DNA of 64,000 nt from Scatophagus argus (lineage: Eukaryota > Chordata > Actinopteri > Scatophagidae): the NCBI RefSeq assembly GCF_020382885.2, contig NC_058497.1, positions 17,228,330-17,292,329 on the forward strand, read 5' to 3'. The number at the start of each line of letters is the position of its first letter. Position 1 is the first letter of the stretch. This document shows positions 1 through 10,399 of this stretch, piece after piece. Made by a program: the position numbers and the translations under genes. The notes under the pieces were generated by a model. The model was not told where the DNA came from and did not search any database. It was given only the letters and a program-made list of their open reading frames with translations.

Positions 1-848
1 TATTCCTGTTCCATCAGTCCATGTGAATTCCATGTGCTGTATAGCGTCTTCTAGAAAGTCCTCTAGGCACACATGTAAACCCAAAAACTGCCCTGTGATT
101 TTTGCCTCTTAAGGAAAGCTCCTTGTAAAATGTCTTACTGTAGAAAATTACATTTTAAGCCCATTGTCATGTTCCCATACTTACTACAGAGCAAAATCCT
201 CTTTATCTGACAAGCTAAAAGCAGCATTCACCAGCACTGGGAGTCCTTGAGAAGCATGAATATCTCACATTGTTCAGCATTGCTTGCGTGACACTACAGG
301 CGTCCGTGATTGTGCGAAAATTCTCAAGTGTCAGAAATCTCGATTTACCACTCAAAGTGAGACTATTTTGTTGTTTATTATGTAGTAAATAGTGAATGAA
401 CGATTTAGGGCAAAGCTCTATTTTTCACCTAGAAGTTGCAAAAACGAAATCAGAATCGGTCGTATGGTCTACCGCTTTAACGGTTAAGACATGAGCTCAC
501 TCCTTTCACTGATGAGCTCATGCTGCAGTGTCTTTGTTCGCTAGTGGCCTTGCTTCTTTGAGGAAAAAAAACCCCTCTACCTGTTCCTCAGCATGCTGAC
601 TTCAAATTTCAACCATTCGCTCTCGCAAATGTCCGTCTATCTTTTTAGTCACGCTGCAGTGGGCTGTGCAGATTTGTCAGTGATGTCAGTGTGTATGCCC
701 TGATGATATCACTGGTTTTTTTGAAGGCCATCTTAAATCATTTATTGTAGATGTTTTCAGCCCCCCTGCAGACTTTGATTATGTGACAGTGACTTCACAC
801 CACTGCCTCAGTCTCAGAGTGTGCGCTGTGTCAATTCTTCCCTCAGGG

Positions 849-991
849 TATTTCCAGAAAATCACATTTGAAGAAGGACAGAGAAAATTTCTGCTGCACT
901 GCTTTCATAACGTGTCACATGTGCTGGGAAGCACTGACATGGACCTGAGTGCCATGTCTCTCCTCCAGCTGTTGTTTGCAGTTGCTTTGTC
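849..991 (+). other. Possible orphan coding exon (weak)
   Basis: An open frame starts just after a pyrimidine-rich tract ending in CAG near 847 and runs through a coding-looking stretch, including FEEGQRKFLLHCF and STDMDLSAMSLLQL, to a possible AAAAG/GT donor near 992. I cannot match it to a family and see no partner exons nearby. It may be chance, an old pseudo-exon, or an exon of an unrecognised gene. Confidence 0.12.
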
Positions 992-1991
992 AAAAGGTTT
1001 ACATGACAAAACGTGGATGTGTTTTTGCAACTTTGACCCAAGAAAACACAGACTCCAGAAAATGATAAATTGACAGTTTATAAAAAGACAGGTCTGAGGG
1101 ATGAACGCTAGCTGAAACACAGGGATGGGAATTTAGTCCAAGAGGAAGACAGTGTGAGCAGATGAGAGAGAAAAGGGATGCTGCCAAATTTGTCAGCAGC
1201 AGACGTGGCATGTTGGGCAGAACTGTCATTCAGCGGTATTCTGGGCTGCCGAGGAACGGTGGATCTACGGCAAGCTGAGAAGTGTGGGAGGGAAGACTGA
1301 CAAGAGGCAGAGAGGAGGATCTATTCAGAGAGCCTCTCTGTGTTATGACTGAGTGACAGGACAGTGAGGTGTGTGAGATGACTGTATATTTAAGTGATTT
1401 AGAAGGACAGCAGAGTTGAGCATGTTGTGTGCTCATGTCAAGCAGATGAGAGTTGTCAAACTTCTCGGTGAGAGAGAGTGTGTGTGGGGTGTGTGTGTGT
1501 GTGTGTATGTGTGCAGTGGTTAGAATGAAAAGAGCAATTTTTGCCAGACCTCCGAAATACACTGACAATATGCATTTACAGCTCTTTCAACTGCAGCCAG
1601 TTCAGATTGGCCTAGAAGAATGTATAAATAATGATCAGAATCAACAGACTTTGACTCACAACCTTGTCACCAAGCAAAAGGAGCCAGAAAGAGGGGAAAA
1701 AAGAAAAGAAATATGCAAGAGGGGAAAAAAAATTGATATGGAGATGGCTAAGGAAGCTGGGCTAGAAGAGGACTGAAATAGCCTTTGGTGCAGTATGACT
1801 AAGACTTTAATTGCAGAGAGACAGAGATGTGGCCCTCCATTGTGCGTGTGTGTGTTTGTGTGTGTATGCAGTATGTAGCTGTTTCCTTGTTTATCTTTTG
1901 TACAAAGATATTGCTTATCTTGAAGATTGGTCATTTCATGACTGTGTCTTCTCTAGCTTTTCTCTAGCTTACCTGTCAGCTGCTTTTGAGC

Positions 1992-1992
1992 C

Positions 1993-2034
<42 letters not shown>
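1992..2034 (+). repeat. (TG)n microsatellite
   Basis: Nearly uninterrupted TG dinucleotides with one TTTG interruption. Shorter TG tracts lie at about 1489-1514 and 1841-1867. The open frames crossing them are artefacts of the repeat. Confidence 0.9.
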
Positions 2035-2035
<1 letters not shown>

Positions 2036-4366
2036 TGTCTGCTTGTACAATGTGAGAAAACTAAACGATTGCTTTGTTCGTGTCCTCTGTGAGTAGATTG
2101 CTGTTGCTGTTTGGCAACCTGCCGTGCAAACATGCACACACAATCCCTTTACAGTACATCTGCATTCCAGCTCCCCCTGTCTATTTTCACACTTTGTCTA
2201 CCACAAATATATAAAAGAAAATTCTGATGTGATTAGCAGCACAAGAGCATCATCTTCTCTTTTTCTTTCATCTCAACGTCTGACCTTTTTTCGCTTTGCT
2301 TCTGTTTCTGCAAGAGATTTTCTGCCACCGGATGACTCAAACTGGTGCTGCAGGGTAAATTCTAAGTCTGTTGTTGCATTAAGTGTGTGTATGTGTGTGT
2401 GCATGTGTGGGTTTGTGAAGATAAAGACAGAGAGGTGCGAACCTTGGGACTTGTGTCTTGGCTGCACTAAATCCCAAAGGTAAGCAATTATCCTTAATTA
2501 TCCATAATTACAACCAACAAACTGCTGATGGGTTTCGGTTGTTGCAGCTAGTTAGCTAAATGCAATGATGAATCATTAGCTGTAAAGGAAACTCGAATGA
2601 GGAAATAATGCAGAGATACCAAAATTCATTGGTTAATCAGTTTTAACAGCCAATGAGGCAATAAAAAACACTTCCTTTGCAGTTTCTGTGAAGCTCTACA
2701 TCACATTCAGTCAGTCCAGCAGTGTGAAGAAACTATGGTGGAAAGTGAATGGCTTGTCACACACACTCGGTTTCTTTCCCATGGTCACACACTCAACTGC
2801 AGACGCCACTCCATAGTTATCCGGGAGTAAGTGATGCTATCACCTCTTCCTGTTGCCGTTTGGGTTTGTTGGTTCTCCTGGTGTGTGTATGTGCTCATGT
2901 GTTTATATAAGCATGTCTCAGTATGCCATTTGAATAAATTCCTCTTTGACCTGTTTGTCAACAGAGGGGAATTCATTTGGACTGATGCACAGATGTGTGA
3001 TAAATTTCCTCATCTATTTGTTTTTCCTTTTTTTTTTCTCATGAATGTACAACCAGGAAAGAGCCTCACCTCAGAAAATAAAAATGTACAAAAAAAGCCG
3101 CACCACACAGAACACAAAGCATAGAGGTTACAAAACATAACCACACAAGAGGCCCTTTCTAAAGCCAGTGTTTGGTTTGTCTGTTCTGGGCTACTGGGCT
3201 ACAAGTAAATGCTTGGTTTCTTTTGTTTATCATAGGAACAAAGCTGATCAGTGAGCACAGTTTATTGACTCTGGAAACGGTTAAATACACTTTAAGACCA
3301 GGAAAGCTACAGCATAAATCATTGTGTGAACCAAATACGTGACACCTTTTTGTCTATATGCAAATGCTGTCACTATTTAAGGACTAGAGGTATGAAATGT
3401 TTAGTGTACGGTTTAAATGTATTTGTGATTTAATTGGACAGTATGCTGTGAAAGCAGTATATGGCCTTTAGGGAGATGGCTCAATCAAAAGGGAAAAACA
3501 GGACCTCTGAAACATCATAAAGTGTAAATGTATTTGCATGTGTTTCTCTCTGATGTATTGCTCTTTTTCTTTCTCCTTCATTCTCTAAAAAGGCCCTCTA
3601 CTGGCTATAATTGGCATTGTTATCTGTCATCCGGTAACACAAACAATCCTGCAAATCTATCAGCAAATCTGACTCAAACAAAAAGCCACCACAAGCTATC
3701 ATGTGGGTACCCTGTGAGTACGTATCGTGAACCTGCGGGTGCTCTACACTTCTGCTGTAATCAAGCTAAAACTTTGATCTAATTCTGCTTTCTCCGTCCA
3801 TGCCCAGCAGTGCCTATGTCAGTGCCACATTTACTGCAACATGCCACACATGATGACATCATCATCCTGGGGCAAACAGCCAATAAGAACCCACAGGGGG
3901 AGAGTCAATCACGGGTCACCACAATAATGACGGTCTATCAGCACAAGCCAAAAGGCCTGTAACCATGGTAATTAGCCTGGGTTCAAATGCGCGTAAGTGT
4001 GGCAGATGCCCGTTGTGTTGGCTCCATATGCACTTGTGTGCATGTGTGCTCTTTGCATCAGCTCAGTACTGTAGGTGAGTGTGTGCATGAGAGGTCGCAG
4101 AGCTGTTATCATCATGGGACTCTGAGGTGAACTCACACACACCACCACACATGCACTAAAAAAGCCGTTGTCCTAGTTTTGTAACATATGGCTCATGCAT
4201 TCATAATATGATCCATACATGCAGACATGATTTCATCTACTGCTTCCTGTTTGCTACACAATTCTTTTTCAGCCGTTGTAACTTATAGGGATGGTAATTA
4301 CAGTTGTTAGCTCCTCAGTATTGTTCTCCGAGAGGATGGATGAGGAGACGTGTGGGTGGCAGCAAA

Positions 4367-4386
4367 GGGTGAGGGGAGGGGAGGGG
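4367..4386 (+). other. G-quadruplex-type G-run motif
   Basis: Four runs of three to four G separated by one to three bases, a canonical intramolecular G-quadruplex pattern on the plus strand. It lies about 4 kb upstream of the arhgef26 leader with no evident gene beside it. Confidence 0.5.
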
Positions 4387-7300
4387 AGACAAGGACAGCA
4401 GGCAAACAGCACAGCTGAGTAGGAGAAGTACAATGGGCTGTGAGTCAGAGGGAAAAAGAGGAAAGAGGAGCGAGAGAGAGGTAGGTATGCTGAGAAAAGG
4501 TCAGCGTGTGTGGAGGGCTGTTTTTTTTTTTAAAAAAATGCCAGAAGATTGAGAAAGCTCAGGAATGCTTATGCTATCTCTCTGTTTTATGGCTTTAATG
4601 TTCGTATCTGGCAAGGCAGCACTGGAGCAGGTGACTCATGATGTACAGAGGAGAGAGGGAGGGGGGGCCTACTCAACCAAGGCTCAACATGAAAATGTAT
4701 CAAACCACATTAAACTGAATTTCTCTCTCTAGAATACATTTAAATACCTTGTGCTCGCCAGGTAATGGACATTTTAATGCAAAGTGCTTCACAGTTTGCT
4801 CCAACAAAACTGTTTCACCTCTTGCCTCTCCTGCCCTCCTCCATCTTTTTCTTGCCAAACCATCACAATGAGGAAGATTCGTTTGACCCCAACATTCCTG
4901 ACTACCAAGACTCCACACACTGTTGTTATCCCGACTGTCTGTGACTGAATTATCTGAATTATATGCTACACTACTTTGCATACACACCAGAAAAACAGAG
5001 AGCACAGTGATCCAAGCTATTCATATAAACAGCTCAGACATTTTGTGTGTGTGTTGCTCTGAGTCTTTATGTCATATTTTGCCAAACACGGATTCAATCT
5101 GTGCACATTCTAGACTGACACAAGGCTGTTCAATGCTAAGCTGACCGCCATCCTGGTCTGAGCCCATCGTGATTAGTAGTGATGGACAAAGCAGCATCAT
5201 TAGAATCAGTTCAGTAAAAAGATTTGTTCAGTAGTTGATCAGAAATACAACTGTGTAGTCCCACTCAGTGTGCTGAAAGATGGTCAAACGTTCTGCTCAC
5301 AGACCAATGAACTCAGTTGGATAACAATACTATTTGCAAACTGAACGCTGCTAGAACAAAGTCTACAAGGTCCTACTCTATTCCGTACAACATGTATATT
5401 TTCATGACACTGATTTGCTAACCAAAATATTTGGTACTGCTTCGAGACTTGGAGACGTGAGACGGAAGGACAGGGAGAGAGGCCTGCTTGAGGCGTTCAA
5501 TGACAATAGGTTCAACAATGTTCCTGCACTGCGAAGGCATCTGAGACAGTCTCAGGCTCAGCTACTCATTTTTTTTCACATTACAGGCTTCAGTATGAAT
5601 TTTAAATTTTAAATTACTAGAGGCTATTTACATTTTTTTTGTTTGTTTTTTTGAAAAACAAAAAAACAAGTATTTTAACTTCAAGTATTTCGAACCTTCA
5701 GTAGATCATGTTTCAAAAATAAGATGACTGCAACATACTGCAGTCTTTTTTGGGAAGGGGGGGGGGTCTGACACAGCTTAATGCAAATGTACACAACAGC
5801 AGTGAACACTTCAGGTTAAACCCTGTGAGTTAAGCAGCTTAAATACAAAAGAATGGAGGCTAAGACAGTAATCCTTGGCACTTCATATAACAAGATATTG
5901 TTTTCTCACTGTAATATACACTATATGTTAAAGCATATTGTATGTGAGTTTCGCCTTCACTTTATTTTTTTTTAACTTATTTATTCATTGTTCACACGTG
6001 GGATCTGTTGCTTTTTGACTTGAGTGTTTGCACTGTTTAAAATACATAAACAGCAGTTCATATGTTTCATTTTTCAGGCATCGCTGAACCGCATTTTCAT
6101 TGAATATCACTTCACAGAGGCTCAGCAGGTTGGCTGGTTGTTACCTGCAGTGGATGGGAGGGATGATTAACTAGACCTCTGAGATATGAAAGTTGATACC
6201 TTTAATAACTTTGATTCAGTCTGGGAGGGAAGCAAGGCTCATTGGTTCTCTTTGTCTTTGTCTTTTTCTCTAGAAACATAACTAAACTTGAAAAACGAGT
6301 TCATCTGCCCTGACCACTGAGGTTTAACTCAAAATAGCTCATCCCTCCAGCAAACATTTGCCTTAACTAAAAATCCAAACCACAACTGTGGAAAATGATG
6401 CAATTAAAGCCCATATGTCAACACACCTCACCAGCATGCTTCATAAAGAACTCCACGGCTGTCCTGTCTCTTCATTTTTCAAGAGGACATTTTGATTCTT
6501 CAGTACAATCTGTTTCTCAGAGATTTATTTGAGACTAATAAAGCGAATGTTCACTAGCTTAGGGTGCTTGCATTCTGGCCTATCAGTTGGAGGTGAGTGT
6601 CTTGTCTTATGCGTCTTTTTATTTTTAAACTCAGCGACATGAGGAAACATGCATCCTTCAAACAGTATGACAGGACAGGCTGCTGCACTTCCTCCACAGA
6701 ACATAATAAAGACTGTCACACAACAGGAGTCACATAGTGTCTGTGTGACAAATACAAGCCTGTATGTTATTGTGGCAATAAATGATGATAATTATGATAA
6801 TGATGGTAATTTGAATTTGAATTAGCGGTAATGCAGGGATCAATAAAGTATATCTATGTTTCTCATGATGACTTTAAGATAAAATACAATAATATTCTAA
6901 ATTAGATAAATAAACATTAATAAGGAAGAGGACAGTGTTTGTAATGATTATCTGTACAGAATAAAGCAAAACTCGTGAGCAGTGTACAAACAAAATAAAA
7001 TAAACATATTAAATAAAATAAACGTATAAATTTGTATAATGACGCTCGACTTCCTGTCGTCTCCTCTGTACTTTCATTTGACTGGTGGTGATTGAAAAAC
7101 ATTACACTTGCACCCCTTAGCGGTCAAACAGGTGAATTACAGACTCAGACGAGCCACTCACAACATTTTTTCACACTAACACACACGACAAACGTTGGCA
7201 TCTACTGCGGAGTCTTCGTGTGAGTGGTAATCTATGTCACATGATGTAGAAATCCACGTAGGTGTTATCTGTGGGGACTTAATGAGAAAATTCTTTTGGC

Positions 7301-8061
7301 ATGCAGCATTTCTCTATTTCTCAATCTCTCTCTCTCTTTTTTTTTTAAATCCACAGCCTCATGTTGCACAACACATTTTTACTGGAGCGGGAATTAAAAA
7401 CTTTCCAGTCTTTCCCGATCCTCAATTAACTCCACACGCTTTAGAAACATCTGCGAATGTCATTGCAAAACAGACAAACGGGGCATCGCGTGGACGTGGA
7501 GCTTGTTAGACAAACTTTTGTCTCTACTAAATATTATGTTTTGTTGTTGTTGTTGATGATGATGATGATGATGACGATGATTTACTCACACTGCCTTCAC
7601 TCCTACTGGTTAGCAGTGGATGGGTCATATGGGGCATTTATGTGAAATCAGTAAACCCAGGTGATTTTTTTTTAAATCACTGTTGCGCAGGCCTGTTGTA
7701 ATTACGTCTCAAAACACACGGTGGCGCACAAAAGCAAAGAGTTGATTTAAGTAGCTCAGTATGAAGTATTTGTGCAGGCGTTCACTGCTGAACTTGTTAA
7801 AATGTTTTAAATCAACTTTTTTTTTTTTTTAGACCAACATGAACAAAAGATTTCCCGTGGGAACCCCTGCGTTATACAATATGATAGTAGAGCCCAATTA
7901 ACATTTTTTTTTATTATTATTATCTATGTCGGAGAGAAACTTGATTAAACATTAAAGGTAAGATGAAAAAAAACGTTCAGTCACTCAGACGACTACGACC
8001 TTAATTTGTCAAGCGGTGGAGACTTTGTGAACTTGGGAGAAGTGCGTTTCCCTCTCACTCT

Positions 8062-8127
8062 TGCTCCCCTCCCTCCTCCTTCTCCACCTCCTCCTCCTCC
8101 TCCTCCCCCTCCACCTCCACCACCGTC
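8062..8127 (+). repeat. CTCC/CCT polypyrimidine tract in promoter
   Basis: An almost pure C/T stretch with CTC/CCT triplets, continuing into CCACC triplets. The opposite strand is GAG-rich, so the tract is homopurine-homopyrimidine with mirror symmetry and could bind GA-binding factors or form non-B DNA. Confidence 0.7.
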
Positions 8128-8333
8128 TCATAGAAACTCTTCACCACTCTCAGAAGCGCTTCAGACGCGCACTTTCCGTAGACCACATTGTTTCGTAGGA
8201 AGTTATTGAACGCCTCCAACTTTGGTTTCGCAAACTTCATTTAAATTTGATTGCTTTATACTGGATTCAGCTCACTAACTTTATGCCGGTCGGCCAAGGA
8301 TTGTTTGTTTTACGACAGTTTAGCGCAGGTACA

Positions 8334-8366
8334 ATGACCGCGTTCTGCAGCAAACCGACTGATTAA
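8334..8366 (+). CDS. Short upstream ORF in arhgef26 leader
   Basis: ATG at 8334 opens a 10-codon frame (MTAFCSKPTD) that stops at 8364-8366, two bases before the leader donor. It is entirely within the 5' exon, so all transcripts that start upstream would carry it. The following leader part (8851-8944) has no ATG, so the main start is the next AUG. Function is only inferred as possible translational damping. Confidence 0.35.
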   Translation: MTAFCSKPTD

Positions 8367-8944
8367 AGGTAAGTTGGACACAAAAGTTTTTACGCGTTGG
8401 ACAATTTTCTACAGTGCTCCTACAGCTGAATCAGAAGCTCTTTGCATTGTTTCTTTTCAAGCCTGTTCAGCGATGTTTGTACGGATACAACAGAAGAGAA
8501 AACAGGTTGAGATTTTGTAAGTGACGCAAACAACAATAATCTCTACACTGTTACCGCAGACCATTGTTTCCCCTTTGGAATATCATAGTGATTGCTCAGT
8601 ATCTTGTCAGCTTTGTGCTTAAAATAGGGCAATTTCACCTCAGTGAACATAGTCAAAAGGATTATCAACTGTCTCCGCTGACTTGGCTTCTGTTTTGCGC
8701 AATTCAACAACTTTTCACTCATGTGTTTCCAATGTTTAGCTGCCAGTATCTGCACTGAACGCCTGTTAATGAGTAAACCTTGGGAATTTGGACACTGCAC
8801 TGACCTCTTTGACACTGATTGGTATTCCTCTTTTTGTGTTTACCCTTCAGGGGTGAGATCAGTTTTCTTCAGGGTTGCAGTGTTTGTACTGTGACCTGTT
8901 ACTTTGGACACACGTAGTGAAGAGGACACAAACACTTTAACACC

Positions 8945-10399
8945 ATGGATATCGGCAATGATGTGGATCTGTCCAATAAAAACATCACCCCGTTGTGGAA
9001 GCGCCGTACAGACAATTGCAGAAATCCTCAGGACCCGAGCAAACCCAAACCTCGACCCCTGAGTTACCACATAAATGGGGTCATGACTACAGACCTCCCT
9101 GTGGAGGGCAATACGTCTTCCTTCACCTTGAGCCAGCCTGCAGAGAAACTGGTGGTCGCTCCCCCATGCTGGGGTAAGAACACTGTGGTGTTGAAGCACG
9201 TTCTCAACAAACCCTCCAGGAAATCCAGAGTTGTTCGCAGCATCAGCATCGGACACTTCTCCAACGGACTCTTCTCATTGTCCAGATTTAGGTCTGAGGA
9301 TAGCAGATCTGCTTCATTGGACAATAGAGTGTATAATGGAGGCTTCGACAGGGTGGACACCAGTAATGGACGGACAGTGTGGCCTGAAAAGCTTCTTCAA
9401 GATGCCCAGAAACGTACATCCAGTCCATTCAGTCTCAGCTCAGAGAAAGACCAAATAGCATTTGGGACAAGTTCACCTTCACCTCAAGCTGTTTCTCTTA
9501 ACCCTTCCTCTCCTGTCTTGTCTCCACGCACTCCTGACAACAACAATTATGCCCACCATGAACTCTCCTTCCTTTCATCTGCATCCAGCCCCTCTCCTCC
9601 AGCCCAGCGCACCCCCACCCCTTCCCACAGCTCCACCTCCAGCATCCCCTCCCTCTCATCCCTCACCTCCTCAGACCCCCCAACCCCACGCTCCACTTCA
9701 CCAGCAGACAGAGGACAGGCACCCCTCAGACAGTCCTCATCATCGCCTGCCTCCTCACGGGTCTCCCGGCATACCTCTTCCTCTTCTTCCATCTCCTCCA
9801 CCTCACTCTCTCCTTCACTTTCCCCATCTATCTCTCCCTCTCCCTCCATCGTCCTCAGCACCCACAGCCCTGCTGCCCTAAAGATGGGCACCCAGCAGCT
9901 CATTCCCAAAGGTTTAGCATCAGACATTCGGCAGAACAGGGTGCCTTCTTCTGGGCCACACGGCCAAGGTTTGGCAGGTCTGCTGGGGTTGGATCATTCA
10001 AAGAGAGCGTTGAAAGCCCGCAGCATGGTGGAAACAGGATCCTACTTTTCTACAGGAGGTGGCCTCACCGATGGGACAGATGTGGAAAATGAGAGCCCAG
10101 GGGCCCTGAGAAGAGGCCTGAGGAGTACGTCCTATAGGAGGGCTGTTGTGAGTGGAGTAGACTTAGAGGTCCCATCAGTAGATCCAAAAGCCCATCGATT
10201 GTCGCAGCCTGTCATCAAAGGGCTAGATGGAGATAAAACAGATTCACCAGTCAGCCCAGAAAGTCCTGGAAGTATAAGCCTCCCTAGCCCTGGAACAGTC
10301 AAGTCTGCAAGCCCGAGAACACCCAAACTTGCCAGCCCCAGGATTTCGAAGCCGAGCAGCCCAGGGACAGAAAAGTCTACCAGCACTGAGAAAATCAAG
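8945..10399 (+). CDS. arhgef26: arhgef26 coding exon 1
   Basis: Residues 1-485: the regulatory N-terminal region, rich in Ser and Pro (about 130-310). It contains [25 protein letters not shown] (similar to human SGEF) and [16 protein letters not shown]. It also has a run of SP motifs at 430-475 ([20 protein letters not shown]) that look like proline-directed phosphosites. The acceptor is at 8849-8850; the donor is AAG/GTGGGC at 10399, a non-optimal site. Read-through meets a TAA at 10448. Confidence 0.93.

Larger units (their letters stand above)
1..7980. other. Upstream flank of arhgef26, no confident gene
   Basis: About 8 kb of AT-leaning, low-coding-density sequence precedes the arhgef26 leader. 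All open frames are short, overlap on both strands and are often built from GT/CA microsatellites. I recognise no conserved protein. Visible contents are TG microsatellites (about 1489-1514, 1841-1867 and 1992-2034), a G-rich run (4367-4386), poly-T runs and one short stretch with exon-like features (about 849-991) listed separately. In human the next gene on this side is far away, so an intergenic stretch is expected. Confidence 0.6.
7985..8368 (+). promoter_or_regulatory. arhgef26: arhgef26 promoter region and 5' non-coding exon
   Basis: The 5' non-coding exon is inferred from a strong donor, AAAG/GTAAGT, at 8368/8369 and from the acceptor at 8849-8850 just upstream of the start-codon exon. 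The left edge (transcription start) is not visible. I see no clear TATA box. A 65-bp CTCC-rich polypyrimidine tract (about 8062-8127) sits in the presumed core promoter, and a small uORF lies at the 3' end of the exon. Confidence 0.5.

Noticed and set aside
5415..5612. 65-residue ORF with Arg-rich peptide, considered a transposase or gene fragment
   Set aside because: No family match, no splice context, and no repeat ends visible.
9462..9927. Pro-rich and Glu-rich ORFs overlapping arhgef26 exon 1
   Set aside because: Alternate-frame shadows of the Ser/Pro-rich coding sequence.
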